A stretch of 21,057 bases of DNA. It comes from JAAXGI01 sp963579625. GTDB taxonomy: Bacteria; Gemmatimonadota; Gemmatimonadetes; Longimicrobiales; Gaopeijiaceae. Shown here piece by piece: positions 8,092 through 14,982 of the stretch (position 1 is the first letter of the stretch; every line of letters starts with the position of its first letter). The position numbers were made by a program, and so were the translations under genes. A model generated the notes under the pieces. It saw only the letters and a list, made by a program, of their open reading frames with translations. It searched no databases and was not told where the DNA came from. The DNA lies in NCBI GenBank assembly GCA_963579625.1, contig CAUZHN010000037.1, forward strand, positions 1-21,057. Direction: 5' to 3'.

Positions 8092-8748
8092 CTGAGGGTA
8101 CAGCCGGTCTTCAAGCAGGTATTGGAACTCGATTCCGCTAACCTCCGCGCAAATGAGGCGCTCAACGGTGGGCTGCCGGAGGTCTTTATGCTCACCCGGG
8201 GGCAGTCTGGAAGGAAATCTGTCTGGGATGGATACGAGCAGGGGGTTACCGGGGCGACTACGGTAGACTTCGGCATGATGGTGCTTGATTTGCGGGGGAG
8301 GAAACGAATCACTGGACAGTCCTGACTTAGGAGCCAACTGGAGACGAGGAGGTGGATGTCGCTCGGATGCTTTCCCAGTTCAAAGAGAAGATCGCGGAGA
8401 ACATCTCGAGCTCAGGACGGGAGGTCCTACCATGGCTTTTGGTGTTGCGGACGGGGAGATGGGGCTCCTGCACGGGGTGATCACCGAATGTCAGCGGGTG
8501 CTGCGTGCAGAACCGGGGAGTTTTACTATGTTGGAGATGTTAGGGCAGTCCTTCTTGGAGAAGGATAAGCCCTGGGTCGCTATCAGTATGCTTGAGTGGG
8601 GTATGATCTCCTGGGTATGTACTATTGCCTCGGATAGGCTCATGAGGTTATGGGGAACTCAGATTCAGCCGGGGAGTTCTACAGGAAGATCGTCTCTCTG
8701 CATATGAACTTCAAATATGTAACTAAGCGGCTCAAGTCCCTTCGCTGA
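8092..8748 (+). pseudogene. Decayed TPR-repeat protein gene, several frameshifts and two in-frame stops
   Basis: Reading across frames recovers one ancestral protein. Frame A starts near 8092 with VFKQVLELDSANLRANEAL (a TPR helix pair) and runs to VDFGMMVLDLRG. It breaks at a G5 run (8294-8298). The next frame gives EETNHWTVLT, a TAG stop (8328-8330), then EPTGDEEVDVARMLSQFKEK. Two further shifts near 8410-8440 lead to GEMGLLHGVITECQRVL and MLEMLGQSFLEKDKP. A last shift near 8610 gives DLLGMYYCLG, a TAG stop (8635-8637), then AHEVMGNSDSAGEFYRKIVS, ending at TGA 8748. Gemmatimonadota carry such TPR genes just before polyprenyl synthetase (from memory). An AAGGAG (8081-8086) stands five bases before an in-frame CTG at 8092 where a start may have been. 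Upstream TPR units seem deleted. Confidence 0.85.
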
Positions 8749-8757
8749 CCTGCAGCA

Positions 8758-9765
8758 ATGTCCAACACTCAATCCATATCGGTTCATTACGCTTCTGAAC
8801 TCGCGCGGATACAAGAGCCCGTGAGGGACAGTCTGGACAGCGTGGTTGATGAGATCCGTAGAATCATCCTGTCTGATTTTGAGATACATAAAGAGGTGAA
8901 CGACTACCTTCTGAAGATGCGTGGAAAACTTTTCCGGCCTACGCTCCTGCTGCTTGCAAGTGAGGTTGGCGGCCGATCTCATAAGGATGCGGTCGCGCTA
9001 GCGGCGGTGGTGGAATTGGTCCACCTTGCGACTCTCGTCCACGATGATGCAGTCGACCACTCGGTGCTGCGTCGAGGACTGCCGACGGTGAACCATCTGT
9101 GGAACCACCAGGTTGCGATTATCACCGGGGACTTCCTCTATTCGCGATCGATTCTGGAGCTTACCCGAATCGGGAGGCTTGAGGCCGTGCACGCTCTGGC
9201 TCGAGCGTCGAACGAAATGAGTGTTGGGGAAATGAGACAATTGATTTCCTACGACGCTTTAGGGTTCAGTGAGGAAGATTGCTACCGCCTCATGGCGTGT
9301 AAGACGGCGTCCCTTATGTCAGCGGCTTGCGATATGGGTGGCTTGGTCGGAGTGAAGGAATACAGAGAGGCCTTCCGTCACTTCGGGTACGCGTTGGGAA
9401 TGGCGTTCCAGATCGCTGACGATCTACTTGACTACGAGGGAAGCGAGGAGTCGACTGGTAAGCCCGTTGGGCACGACCTTAGGGAACGCAAAGTCACGCT
9501 ACCACTTATCGAGGCGATGCGTCATGTGGAGCCGGATGACCGGGGTCGAATCCAGCGGTTCTTCATGAGATTAAAACCGTCCGACGACGAGATTGAGGGG
9601 ATCGTCGATGCGGTTCGAAGAGTTGGAGGTCTTGAGTACGCACGGGGTAAGGCGGAAGAGTTTGCGCAGGCTGCCAACTCGGCTCTCGACAAGATTCCTG
9701 TGGCGGACAAGGCTATGGATGCACTCCGGGAGTCGATAGGCTATGCGATCGAGCGGAAGCGATGA
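8758..9765 (+). CDS. ispB: Trans polyprenyl diphosphate synthase (IspB/octaprenyl-type)
   Basis: The protein is 335 residues, of the class that extends farnesyl diphosphate with isopentenyl diphosphate to the long all-trans chain used for quinones. The first Asp-rich motif is DDAVD (96-100) followed by HSVLRRGLPT, and the second is DDLLD (221-225) within QIADDLLDYEG. The family tail GKPVGHDLRERKVTLPLI (235-251) is intact, and the substrate Lys/Arg segment reads RGKLFRP (55-61). All catalytic landmarks are present, so it is active by inspection; chain length cannot be read from sequence alone. The ATG lies nine bases after the stop of the decayed TPR gene, suggesting an operon that has outlived its first gene. 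No Shine-Dalgarno is evident. Confidence 0.93.
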   Translation: MSNTQSISVHYASELARIQEPVRDSLDSVVDEIRRIILSDFEIHKEVNDYLLKMRGKLFRPTLLLLASEVGGRSHKDAVALAAVVELVHLATLVHDDAVDHSVLRRGLPTVNHLWNHQVAIITGDFLYSRSILELTRIGRLEAVHALARASNEMSVGEMRQLISYDALGFSEEDCYRLMACKTASLMSAACDMGGLVGVKEYREAFRHFGYALGMAFQIADDLLDYEGSEESTGKPVGHDLRERKVTLPLIEAMRHVEPDDRGRIQRFFMRLKPSDDEIEGIVDAVRRVGGLEYARGKAEEFAQAANSALDKIPVADKAMDALRESIGYAIERKR

Positions 9766-9795
9766 TGGGGATGCGTAGATGTGGAGGGAGGAAGG

Positions 9796-9823
9796 GGTTA
9801 GTCACGTCTAACCGGTCTGGTTA
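9796..9823. repeat. Two mutually exclusive hairpins sharing one arm
   Basis: GGTTAG (9796-9801) can pair with CTAACC (9808-9813), and the same TAACC (9809-9813) can instead pair with GGTTA (9819-9823). The triplet of arms lies between the polyprenyl synthase stop and the DUF4321 gene and is followed by CCTTATAAAGG. The stems are short (5-6 pairs), so chance is possible. Confidence 0.35.
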
Positions 9824-9856
9824 CCTTATAAAGGGTGTGGTCTATGGTCAGGAGGG

Positions 9857-10171
9857 GTGCAAACGGATGTGGTGGTGGGGTCAGGTGTGAGGACACTTCT
9901 AGATAGTCGCCGCCGTTCCGTTTCTCGTGTCATTTGGACATTGATCCTAGGGCTCTTTCTGGGCGGCCTTCTGACTAAGCTGTCTGAGGCGTTCTTACCG
10001 GAGAGTGCGGCGCGGGACTTCCTGATCACCTCAGTCGCGGCGTCGGTGGGTCCGTTTGAACTGGACCTGGCTGCGGTAGCGATCACACTTGGGCCGCTTG
10101 TACTGATGTTGAATGTTCTCACGATTGTCGGAGTCGGAATAGTGGCTTTTGTGGCCCGCTCCTTGATCTAA
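9857..10171 (+). CDS. DUF4321-family small membrane protein
   Basis: The product is up to 104 residues. It has a positively charged N-terminus (LLDSRRRSVSR), a first membrane segment VIWTLILGLFLGGLLTKL, the central block EAFLPESAARDFL...GPFELDLAAVAITLG, and a second membrane segment LVLMLNVLTIVGVGIVAFVA. This layout matches the DUF4321 family, which has no known function; the assignment is from memory of its FLPEG..RDFF and LDL...TLG pattern. The start is unsure: GTG 9857 lies only one base after AGGAGG (9850-9855), so GTG 9869, 9872 or 9887 are credible. It sits between a polyprenyl synthase and tatA on the same strand, which hints at a membrane-assembly role but does not prove one. Confidence 0.75.
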   Translation: MQTDVVVGSGVRTLLDSRRRSVSRVIWTLILGLFLGGLLTKLSEAFLPESAARDFLITSVAASVGPFELDLAAVAITLGPLVLMLNVLTIVGVGIVAFVARSLI

Positions 10172-10225
10172 TTCCTGTAAACCTGGTAAGGCTGAACTTT
10201 TGTTCGCCAAAGGAGGTTTGATATT

Positions 10226-10483
10226 ATGTTTGGCGGATTAGGAATGTGGGAGATCATGCTGATCTTCTTGGTCGTGCTTCTGTTGTTTGGAGCCAAGAGG
10301 CTTCCTGAGATCGGGTCCTCTCTCGGGAAGGGTATTCGTGAGTTCAAGAGCTCAATTCGGGATATCGAAGGGGAATTGAAGATCCCCGACGAGCAGCCCA
10401 AGGTGAGCAGGGCCCCGGAACCGCGAGAGGAGCAGGATGGGGAAGCGGACGGAGAACCGCGTCGCCTGACTACGAGCCAGTAA
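10226..10483 (+). CDS. tatA: Twin-arginine translocase subunit TatA/TatE
   Basis: The protein is 85 residues with the standard TatA plan: a short N-terminal membrane helix (MWEIMLIFLVVLLLFG, about 7-22), the hinge FGAKRLPEIG, an amphipathic helix (SSLGKGIREFKSSIRDIEG), and a disordered charged tail rich in Pro and Glu. TatA oligomerises around TatC to form the export pore. The start is well supported by AAAGGAGG (10209-10216) nine bases before the ATG, the strongest Shine-Dalgarno in the window. There is no TatB partner here; tatC is at 1855-2670. It probably ends the operon that began with the decayed TPR gene. Confidence 0.95.
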   Translation: MFGGLGMWEIMLIFLVVLLLFGAKRLPEIGSSLGKGIREFKSSIRDIEGELKIPDEQPKVSRAPEPREEQDGEADGEPRRLTTSQ

Positions 10484-10897
10484 GTTAGGGGTTAGATTCG
10501 CTGGCGGTACGATTGGCCACGATGAAGCTACGCAACCACTTACCAGATTGTGTAGCTTTGTTGTATATATGGCCATGAAGCCCAAGTGCTCATCGAAGTA
10601 CTCACTTGTGGGTCAAAGCCGGTTTCAATCTCACTGCGGGATTCCCCCCGGTCATCGTTAGCTTGGGGCCTGCACTTATGCTAGTCGACATACACCACCG
10701 TTAGTGAAGGGGATTCTACAGATAGAGCCAGAACGCTAATGCTCGTGCGGACGCAAGAAAGACTGTTATCGTTCCGCAAACCTGAACCGAGCAAATCACA
10801 GTTCAGGGTAGGGATGCCCATTGTTAGCCTTCCGCAGCGTCCTTAGGCCTCATGAGGCATTCCTGCGCCTCGTCCTCCTGCTAGAAAAAAAAGAAGG
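10484..10897. other. Convergent intergenic region of 414 bases with many inverted repeats, no gene recognised
   Basis: Besides the hairpin at 10514-10575, I see TGCGGA/TCCGCA (10746-10751 with 10773-10778), CCTGAAC/GTTCAGG (10781-10787 with 10801-10807), a 12-base perfect palindrome GCCTCATGAGGC (10847-10858), and CAAGTG/CACTTG (10583-10588 with 10603-10608). Short open frames in all directions are interrupted and match nothing I know. I see no SRP RNA, RNase P or tmRNA signature. It may hold a small RNA or the remains of a lost gene. Confidence 0.45.
10514..10575 (+). terminator. Nested hairpin after tatA, possible terminator
   Basis: The inner stem AAGCTACGCAA (10525-10535) pairs with TTGTGTAGCTT (10548-10558) over 11 positions with one G-T pair and a 12-base loop. 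It is followed directly by the T-rich TGTTGTATATAT. An outer stem TGGCCA (10514-10519) pairs with TGGCCA (10570-10575). It lies about 30 bases after the tatA stop, where an operon terminator is expected. The T-tract is interrupted, so efficiency is uncertain. Confidence 0.45.
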
Positions 10898-10910
10898 TCA
10901 GAAGAAGACC
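10885..10910 (-). terminator. Weak intrinsic terminator candidate for the PpiD-like gene
   Basis: Read on the minus strand, GGTC/GACC (10910-10907 with 10899-10896, 7-base loop) is followed after five bases by eight T residues (10892-10885). The stem spans the stop codon (10900-10898). Four pairs is short for a terminator, but the T8 is the longest such run here. Confidence 0.35.
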
Positions 10911-12748
10911 GGGCTCTGGAGTCCCTGGGCAGCTTGCTCCTCAGCCCTCCGGAAGTAGTCAACGCGGTTGTCAAGAATCCTTGTTGTTGCTCGGAGCCCA
11001 TCTACCCATTGCTCAAGCCGGGCCTGCTGAATCTCGGCGGTCACTTGAGATCTTTGGACTCGCTTTTGGATCTCCCACTCCTCGCGATCGGCCTCGGTTT
11101 TTTCATCGATGCGGATCAGGAGTACCCTCCCCAGGGTGGTTACTGGCCCGGCGATCTCACCCTCCCGTGTACCGAAGGTGACGCCGGTCGCGGCACTTAA
11201 CTGTCCAAGGCCAGGGACGAACTCCTGGCGAGTGAATGGTCCAGTCGTCTGAACCGATACCCCTAGCCGCTCTGCGATGCTCTCGAGGGATGATGCACCA
11301 CCTCGGAGTTCTTCTCCCCATGTGCGGGCTTCCTCCATTGTGAGCTCAGTCTTCCTCTGAGCCTGAAGGTTCTCCCTAATCTCGACCGCTACCTGCTCCA
11401 AACTCAGCGTTCCAGCCGGAGACTCGTCCAACAACTCTACGATGTAGAATGCGTCATCTGTTTCGAAGACAGGGCTGATCGCTCCAGATCCCTCTTCATC
11501 TACAAAGATCCAGTCCTGACCTTCTGCGGCGATCCCCACCCCAGGGAGAACCGCAAAATCTTCAGAGATCTCAGCCTCCATTACGCTGAGGCCGAACGTC
11601 TCAGCCGCCTCACGGAGAGGACGATTCTGCGAGAGCGTCTCGAGCGAGTCTGCCCTCGTGAGGAGACCGACTTCAGCCACATCCGTACGCTCGATAGGCA
11701 GGAGGATGTGGCGCGCTTCAATCTCGTCAGCGTCTTCATCACGAGAGAGCACCTCGACAAGATGGTAGCCGAAACTCGTCCTCAAGGGCTCGCTCAGTTC
11801 GCCCACAGGCAGCGAGAACGCAAGAGAATCGAATGCCGGAACCATCAGACCTCTCCCGAAAGATCCGAGCGATCCTCCCTGGAGGGCAGAAGCTTCATCA
11901 ATGCTCTCTCTGATGGCGATTTCATCGAAGTCAGCTCCGTCGAGGAGCTCTTGACGAATCTCCTGGGCGTAGAAGAATGAGGCGGCTGAGTCAGCTGCAG
12001 TGGGTGCCTTGTCGATGTAGGCGAAGAGCACCTGGGCCCGAGCTGACACCTGAAATTCGTCGGAGTTGTCCCGATAGTAACGGTCCACTTCTTCTTCCGT
12101 GACCTCAACCAAGCCATTGTCCACTCGGTCGTCCGGAGAGACTGAGAGAAATGTGGCAGACACCCGTTCGTTCTGCGCCCGCCATCTCTCCCAGAGCTCA
12201 CCGTCCGGAATAAAAATGCCGGACGTGACCTGGCGGATCAGCTTATTACGTGGTATGAGGTTTCGGTAGTAGATTTCCAGCTGCTGAAGGAAGAATGGGT
12301 CCGCTTGGCCGAGGAACTGCTGGTAAAGTACGATATCGAACTGTCCCTGATCGTTCTGGAAGGCTGGGTCGAATTGGAACTCTGGGGCCGGAGACAGTCT
12401 CGCAGCCTGCATCACCTCCTCATCCGTAACTCGTATCTCCCTCCGTGAGATCTCGCGTTGGATGAGGATTTGAGTAACTATCTCATCCCACGCCATATCG
12501 TCGATCTCCCGGTTCTGCGCCGAGGTGATCGGCTGTTCCTGTGATTGGGAGATCTGTTCGTAGAGAACCCGGCGGGCATTTTGCCACTCGACTATGGAGA
12601 CGGCGCGGCGCCCGACCCTTCCTAGGTTCCCTGCAGCTGAGCGGCCGGAGGCGTCCATCCCCCACTGGAACACCATCAGTGCGACGAACGCCAATGCCGT
12701 TACGAGCATGATGATCTTCGTATTCTGTCGCATCTGCCGCATCAGCAT
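10898..12748 (-). CDS. ppiD: Membrane-anchored periplasmic peptidyl-prolyl isomerase, PpiD/SurA type
   Basis: The protein is 616 residues. One N-terminal membrane helix (KIIMLVTALAFVALMVFQWG, about 11-30) anchors it with the rest in the periplasm. A SurA-N-like helical chaperone region follows, then a parvulin domain (about 236-334) with the motifs QGGSLGSFGRG and TSFGYHLVEV. A second, degenerate parvulin unit starts at EARHILLPIE (about 345), and a helical C-terminus follows. PpiD-type proteins assist folding of newly exported envelope proteins near the Sec translocon. The start at 12748 is preferred over 12814 because AAGGAG lies eight bases before it and the upstream 22 codons cover a terminator-like hairpin. 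The second domain lacks the GG.LG.F motif, so it is likely structural. It is transcribed alone, divergent from the TPR-aroQ cluster. Confidence 0.88.
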   Translation of the reverse strand: MLMRQMRQNTKIIMLVTALAFVALMVFQWGMDASGRSAAGNLGRVGRRAVSIVEWQNARRVLYEQISQSQEQPITSAQNREIDDMAWDEIVTQILIQREISRREIRVTDEEVMQAARLSPAPEFQFDPAFQNDQGQFDIVLYQQFLGQADPFFLQQLEIYYRNLIPRNKLIRQVTSGIFIPDGELWERWRAQNERVSATFLSVSPDDRVDNGLVEVTEEEVDRYYRDNSDEFQVSARAQVLFAYIDKAPTAADSAASFFYAQEIRQELLDGADFDEIAIRESIDEASALQGGSLGSFGRGLMVPAFDSLAFSLPVGELSEPLRTSFGYHLVEVLSRDEDADEIEARHILLPIERTDVAEVGLLTRADSLETLSQNRPLREAAETFGLSVMEAEISEDFAVLPGVGIAAEGQDWIFVDEEGSGAISPVFETDDAFYIVELLDESPAGTLSLEQVAVEIRENLQAQRKTELTMEEARTWGEELRGGASSLESIAERLGVSVQTTGPFTRQEFVPGLGQLSAATGVTFGTREGEIAGPVTTLGRVLLIRIDEKTEADREEWEIQKRVQRSQVTAEIQQARLEQWVDGLRATTRILDNRVDYFRRAEEQAAQGLQSPVFF

Positions 12749-12756
12749 ACGACGAA

Positions 12757-12762
12757 CTCCTT
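12757..12762 (-). promoter_or_regulatory. Ribosome binding site that fixes the PpiD start
   Basis: On the minus strand AAGGAG (12762-12757) stands eight bases before ATG 12748. The alternative ATG at 12814 lacks such a site and would place a T-tract and hairpin inside the coding region. Confidence 0.7.
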
Positions 12763-12779
12763 CAGCAAATCTTCCTGCC

Positions 12780-12804
12780 AAAAAAGGTCGGGTGATTCCC
12801 GACC
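12780..12804 (-). terminator. Intrinsic-terminator-shaped hairpin in the ppiD leader (attenuator candidate)
   Basis: On the minus strand GGTCGGG (12804-12798), loop AATCA, CCCGACC (12792-12786) is followed at once by six T residues (12785-12780). This is a perfect 7-pair, GC-rich stem with a U-tract, the best intrinsic terminator in the window. Yet it lies between the likely ppiD promoter and its Shine-Dalgarno, 32-56 bases before the start codon. GATCCCC (12831-12825) can pair with GGGGTC (12806-12801), with one bulge, which would break the terminator stem. Confidence 0.7.
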
Positions 12805-12869
12805 CCTGCTCCACTTCGTCACTGGGGGATCAAGATGATGTCTCGACCAGTGGGTGGCTAAGTGGGCCA

Positions 12870-12898
12870 AACGTAACCGGATTGTGAGGGTCTCTCAA
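12870..12898 (-). promoter_or_regulatory. Candidate promoter for the PpiD-like gene
   Basis: Read on the minus strand, TTGAGA (12898-12893) is separated by 17 bases from TACGTT (12875-12870). Predicted transcription start is near 12863, giving a leader of about 115 bases that includes the terminator-like hairpin and a CACTGG/CCAGTG stem (12847-12852 with 12820-12825). Confidence 0.4.
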
Positions 12899-12929
12899 GC
12901 ATTTTGCGGTCGTTTGAGGTGAGGCCGCG

Positions 12930-12959
12930 TTGACACTATTTTGAAGGTTACAATATCTT
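12930..12959 (+). promoter_or_regulatory. Sigma70-type promoter for the TPR-aroQ-efp-acc cluster
   Basis: A consensus -35 TTGACA (12930-12935) is followed by an AT-rich block with TATCTT (12954-12959, spacer 18); ATATCT with spacer 17 is an equivalent reading. Predicted start is near 12966. It is back to back with the ppiD promoter candidate. Its position rules out TTG 12941 as the TPR gene start. Confidence 0.6.
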
Positions 12960-13013
12960 TTGTAAATTGCGTTTTTCGCTGGTTCTCCCGTTCACCTCCT
13001 ACCGCTAAGGCTC

Positions 13014-13020
13014 AGGAGAG
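13014..13020 (+). promoter_or_regulatory. Ribosome binding site selecting a TTG start for the TPR gene
   Basis: AGGAGAG lies seven bases before TTG 13028. No ATG or GTG in this frame is near it. Confidence 0.55.
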
Positions 13021-13027
13021 ATCCCGC

Positions 13028-13960
13028 TTGTCAGAAGCGCTCAATCAGGAGATCCGTATCCTTAGGACCTGCTTCTGGTCAGGGCGGGATCCAGAAGGAC
13101 GGGCATTTGCTCCACTTGCTGACGCCTACCGGAGAAAGGGGGAGCTGGAGGAAGCCCAATCGCTTGTGCAGGACGGTCTCGGGAGGCATCCTGACTTTGC
13201 GACGGGTCACCTAGTGGCGGCCCGGGTTGAGTGCGACCGAGGGGATCTAGTGGCGGCCCGGGAGCATCTGGATCGAGTTCTGGACCTGGATGGTGGGAAT
13301 ATATTGGCGCTGATTGACCGCGCCGACGCAGCGGTCTCGGAGGGTGATCGCGAGGGGGCATTGAAGGATCTGAAGATGGCGCTGAGGTTGGATCCTGGAC
13401 ATGTCGAAGCGAGACGACGTGTAGAGGATCTTGAGTCAGGCTTAGGCTGGGAGCTGGAGATGACCTCGGTAGAGGAGCCTGAGATTTCCGACTCGGGGGG
13501 CTCCATTCTTACGCGCACAATGGGTGATATTTATGCCAACCAGGGGTTTCATGAGAAGGCTGTCGAGGTCTACGAGCACCTCTACGAAAAAGATCCTGAC
13601 GACGTTGAGATTGAGGCCCGGCTCGCTGAGCTCCGAGTACCTCTAGAAGTGGAGTCTGCCCTTCCCTTGAAGGCCCAACCTGGCGACCCCAACCCGATCT
13701 CAGCATACTTCGACGACCTTCTGGCATGGGTTCCCGGAGCCGTTTCAATGGAATCGCTGGCCCCAGGTGCCAACCAATCTGAAACAGAGGTCAGCTCGGC
13801 TGACATCGGGTTTGAGACCAAATCGGACGAGACCTTTGGGGAGACGAGCCAGCCCCTTGAGGACCACAGCCATTCAGCTGCGAATCCGGACGACTCGGGT
13901 CAGGTGCCGGAAGAAGGCCTTGACGACTTCCGTCTTTGGCTGAAGAGCTTGCAATCATGA
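13028..13960 (+). CDS. Tetratricopeptide-repeat protein with acidic C-terminal tail, role unknown
   Basis: The product is 310 residues from TTG 13028, chosen because of AGGAGAG just upstream and because the earlier TTG 12941 lies inside the promoter. TPR units are visible as AFAPLADAYRRKGELEEAQSL, DFATGHLVAARVECDRGDLV, NILALIDRADAAVSEGDREG and, after a linker, MGDIYANQGFHEKAVEVYEH. Two adjacent helices share LVAAR encoded by a 16-base repeat. The C-terminal third is Asp/Glu/Ser-rich and apparently disordered, ending with a short helix DDFRLWLKSLQS that may be a docking segment. There is no signal peptide after start correction, so it is likely cytosolic. The stop overlaps the aroQ ATG (ATGA). 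It differs from the decayed TPR gene at 8092. No specific function can be named. Confidence 0.8.
   Translation: MSEALNQEIRILRTCFWSGRDPEGRAFAPLADAYRRKGELEEAQSLVQDGLGRHPDFATGHLVAARVECDRGDLVAAREHLDRVLDLDGGNILALIDRADAAVSEGDREGALKDLKMALRLDPGHVEARRRVEDLESGLGWELEMTSVEEPEISDSGGSILTRTMGDIYANQGFHEKAVEVYEHLYEKDPDDVEIEARLAELRVPLEVESALPLKAQPGDPNPISAYFDDLLAWVPGAVSMESLAPGANQSETEVSSADIGFETKSDETFGETSQPLEDHSHSAANPDDSGQVPEEGLDDFRLWLKSLQS
13211..13262 (+). repeat. 16-base direct repeat, period 36, within the TPR gene
   Basis: CTAGTGGCGGCCCGGG occurs at 13211-13226 and 13247-13262, in the same frame, encoding LVAAR both times. Identical third positions suggest a recent duplication or conversion inside the TPR array rather than ordinary protein-level similarity. 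Confidence 0.9.
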
Positions 13961-14394
13961 GGATAGCTGTCATTCATGGTCCGAACCTTCAGCTGCTCGG
14001 GAAACGGGAACCTGAGGTCTACGGGGCGGACTCGCTCGATACCGTCAACGAAGCTCTTGGAGTGCTCGCTGCGGAACTCGCTGTAACCCTCGAAACGATC
14101 CAATCCAACCACGAGGGCGAGATCATTAGCTTCGTGGCAGAGGCTGCGGGCCGGGCCGACGGATTCTTGATAAACCCCGGAGGCCTCACGCATACCTCGG
14201 TGGTTCTAAGGGATGCCCTAGTCGGTGTTGAGTGTCCTTTTGTCGAGGTGCACCTTTCCAATACGTCTGGGCGAGAGAGCTTCCGGCGCCGCTCTTACCT
14301 TGCCCCGGTTGCGGCGGGGGTGGTGTTTGGCTTCGGGCTCCAGAGCTATCTTCTCGGCCTGCGAGGGCTCGTTAGGTTGCTCTCGGACGTCTAA
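13957..14394 (+). CDS. aroQ: Type II 3-dehydroquinate dehydratase
   Basis: The enzyme converts 3-dehydroquinate to 3-dehydroshikimate, step three of the shikimate pathway. The protein is 145 residues, the usual size for the dodecameric type II enzyme. Active-site residues known from the M. tuberculosis enzyme are all present: Arg17 and Tyr22 in GKREPEVYG, Asn73 and His79 in INPGGLTHTS, His99 in EVHLSN, and Arg110. The QSNHEGEI motif (49-56) is intact. The usual GAYTHTS is GGLTHTS here, a mild variation. The ATG at 13957 overlaps the TPR stop (ATGA) and gives the standard MRIAVIHGPN start; an ATG 21 bases earlier is unlikely. No other aro genes are nearby. Confidence 0.96.
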   Translation: MRIAVIHGPNLQLLGKREPEVYGADSLDTVNEALGVLAAELAVTLETIQSNHEGEIISFVAEAAGRADGFLINPGGLTHTSVVLRDALVGVECPFVEVHLSNTSGRESFRRRSYLAPVAAGVVFGFGLQSYLLGLRGLVRLLSDV

Positions 14395-14421
14395 CTCCCC
14401 CCCCACACTTTGACCGACGGC

Positions 14422-14982
14422 ATGGCATCCACCGCGGATTTCAGAAACGGGATGGTCCTGGAGACAGATTCAGGCCTCTGGTCAATCAGCTACTTTCAGC
14501 ACGTGAAGCCCGGCAAGGGCGGTGCGTTTGTGCGGACCAAGCTTAAGAATGTCCTCACTGGCCAGGTGGTGGAGAAGACCTTCCGGGCTGGGGAGAAAGT
14601 TACGGGAGTGCGGCTTCTCCGGCGGCCGGTTAACTACAGCTATACGGATGGGCAGTTCTACCACTTCATGGATCAGGAGAGCTTCGAGATGATTCCTATT
14701 ACGGGTGATCTCATTGGTAAAGCTCAACTCAAGTACCTGAAAGAGAACATGGGGTGCGAAGGGTTGGTACACGACGGGAAGGTTATCGCAGTAGAGCTTC
14801 CGGATTTTGTGGAGTTAGTAGTGGCACAGACAGACCCAGGAGTAAAAGGGGACACGGCCCAAGGTGGAAGTAAGCCTGCGACACTGGAAACAGGTGCGGA
14901 AATTCAAGTACCTCTGTTTGTAGAGCAGGGTGACGTCGTCAAGGTCGATCGTCATGAGCACAAGTACCTGGAACGGGTCTAA
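14422..14982 (+). CDS. efp: Elongation factor P
   Basis: EF-P relieves ribosome stalling at consecutive prolines. The protein is 186 residues, three beta-barrel domains. Domain I has the tip loop HVKPGKGGAFVR with Lys32 at the position that is modified in Lys-type EF-Ps; it is not the Arg type that is rhamnosylated. Domain II includes YTDGQFYHFMD and the C-terminal domain has KPATLETGAEIQVPLFVEQGD and ends KYLERV. The modification enzyme cannot be deduced here, since no epmA/epmB is in the window. ATG 14422 gives the family N-terminus; an in-frame TTG at 14410 is less likely. No clear Shine-Dalgarno is visible, and the gap from aroQ includes a C8 run (14397-14404). The efp-accB-accC order is common in many bacteria. 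Confidence 0.97.
   Translation: MASTADFRNGMVLETDSGLWSISYFQHVKPGKGGAFVRTKLKNVLTGQVVEKTFRAGEKVTGVRLLRRPVNYSYTDGQFYHFMDQESFEMIPITGDLIGKAQLKYLKENMGCEGLVHDGKVIAVELPDFVELVVAQTDPGVKGDTAQGGSKPATLETGAEIQVPLFVEQGDVVKVDRHEHKYLERV

Noticed and set aside
14397..14404. C8 run between aroQ and efp
   Set aside because: It lies in a short gap outside both genes and outside any likely promoter; no evidence of a switch.
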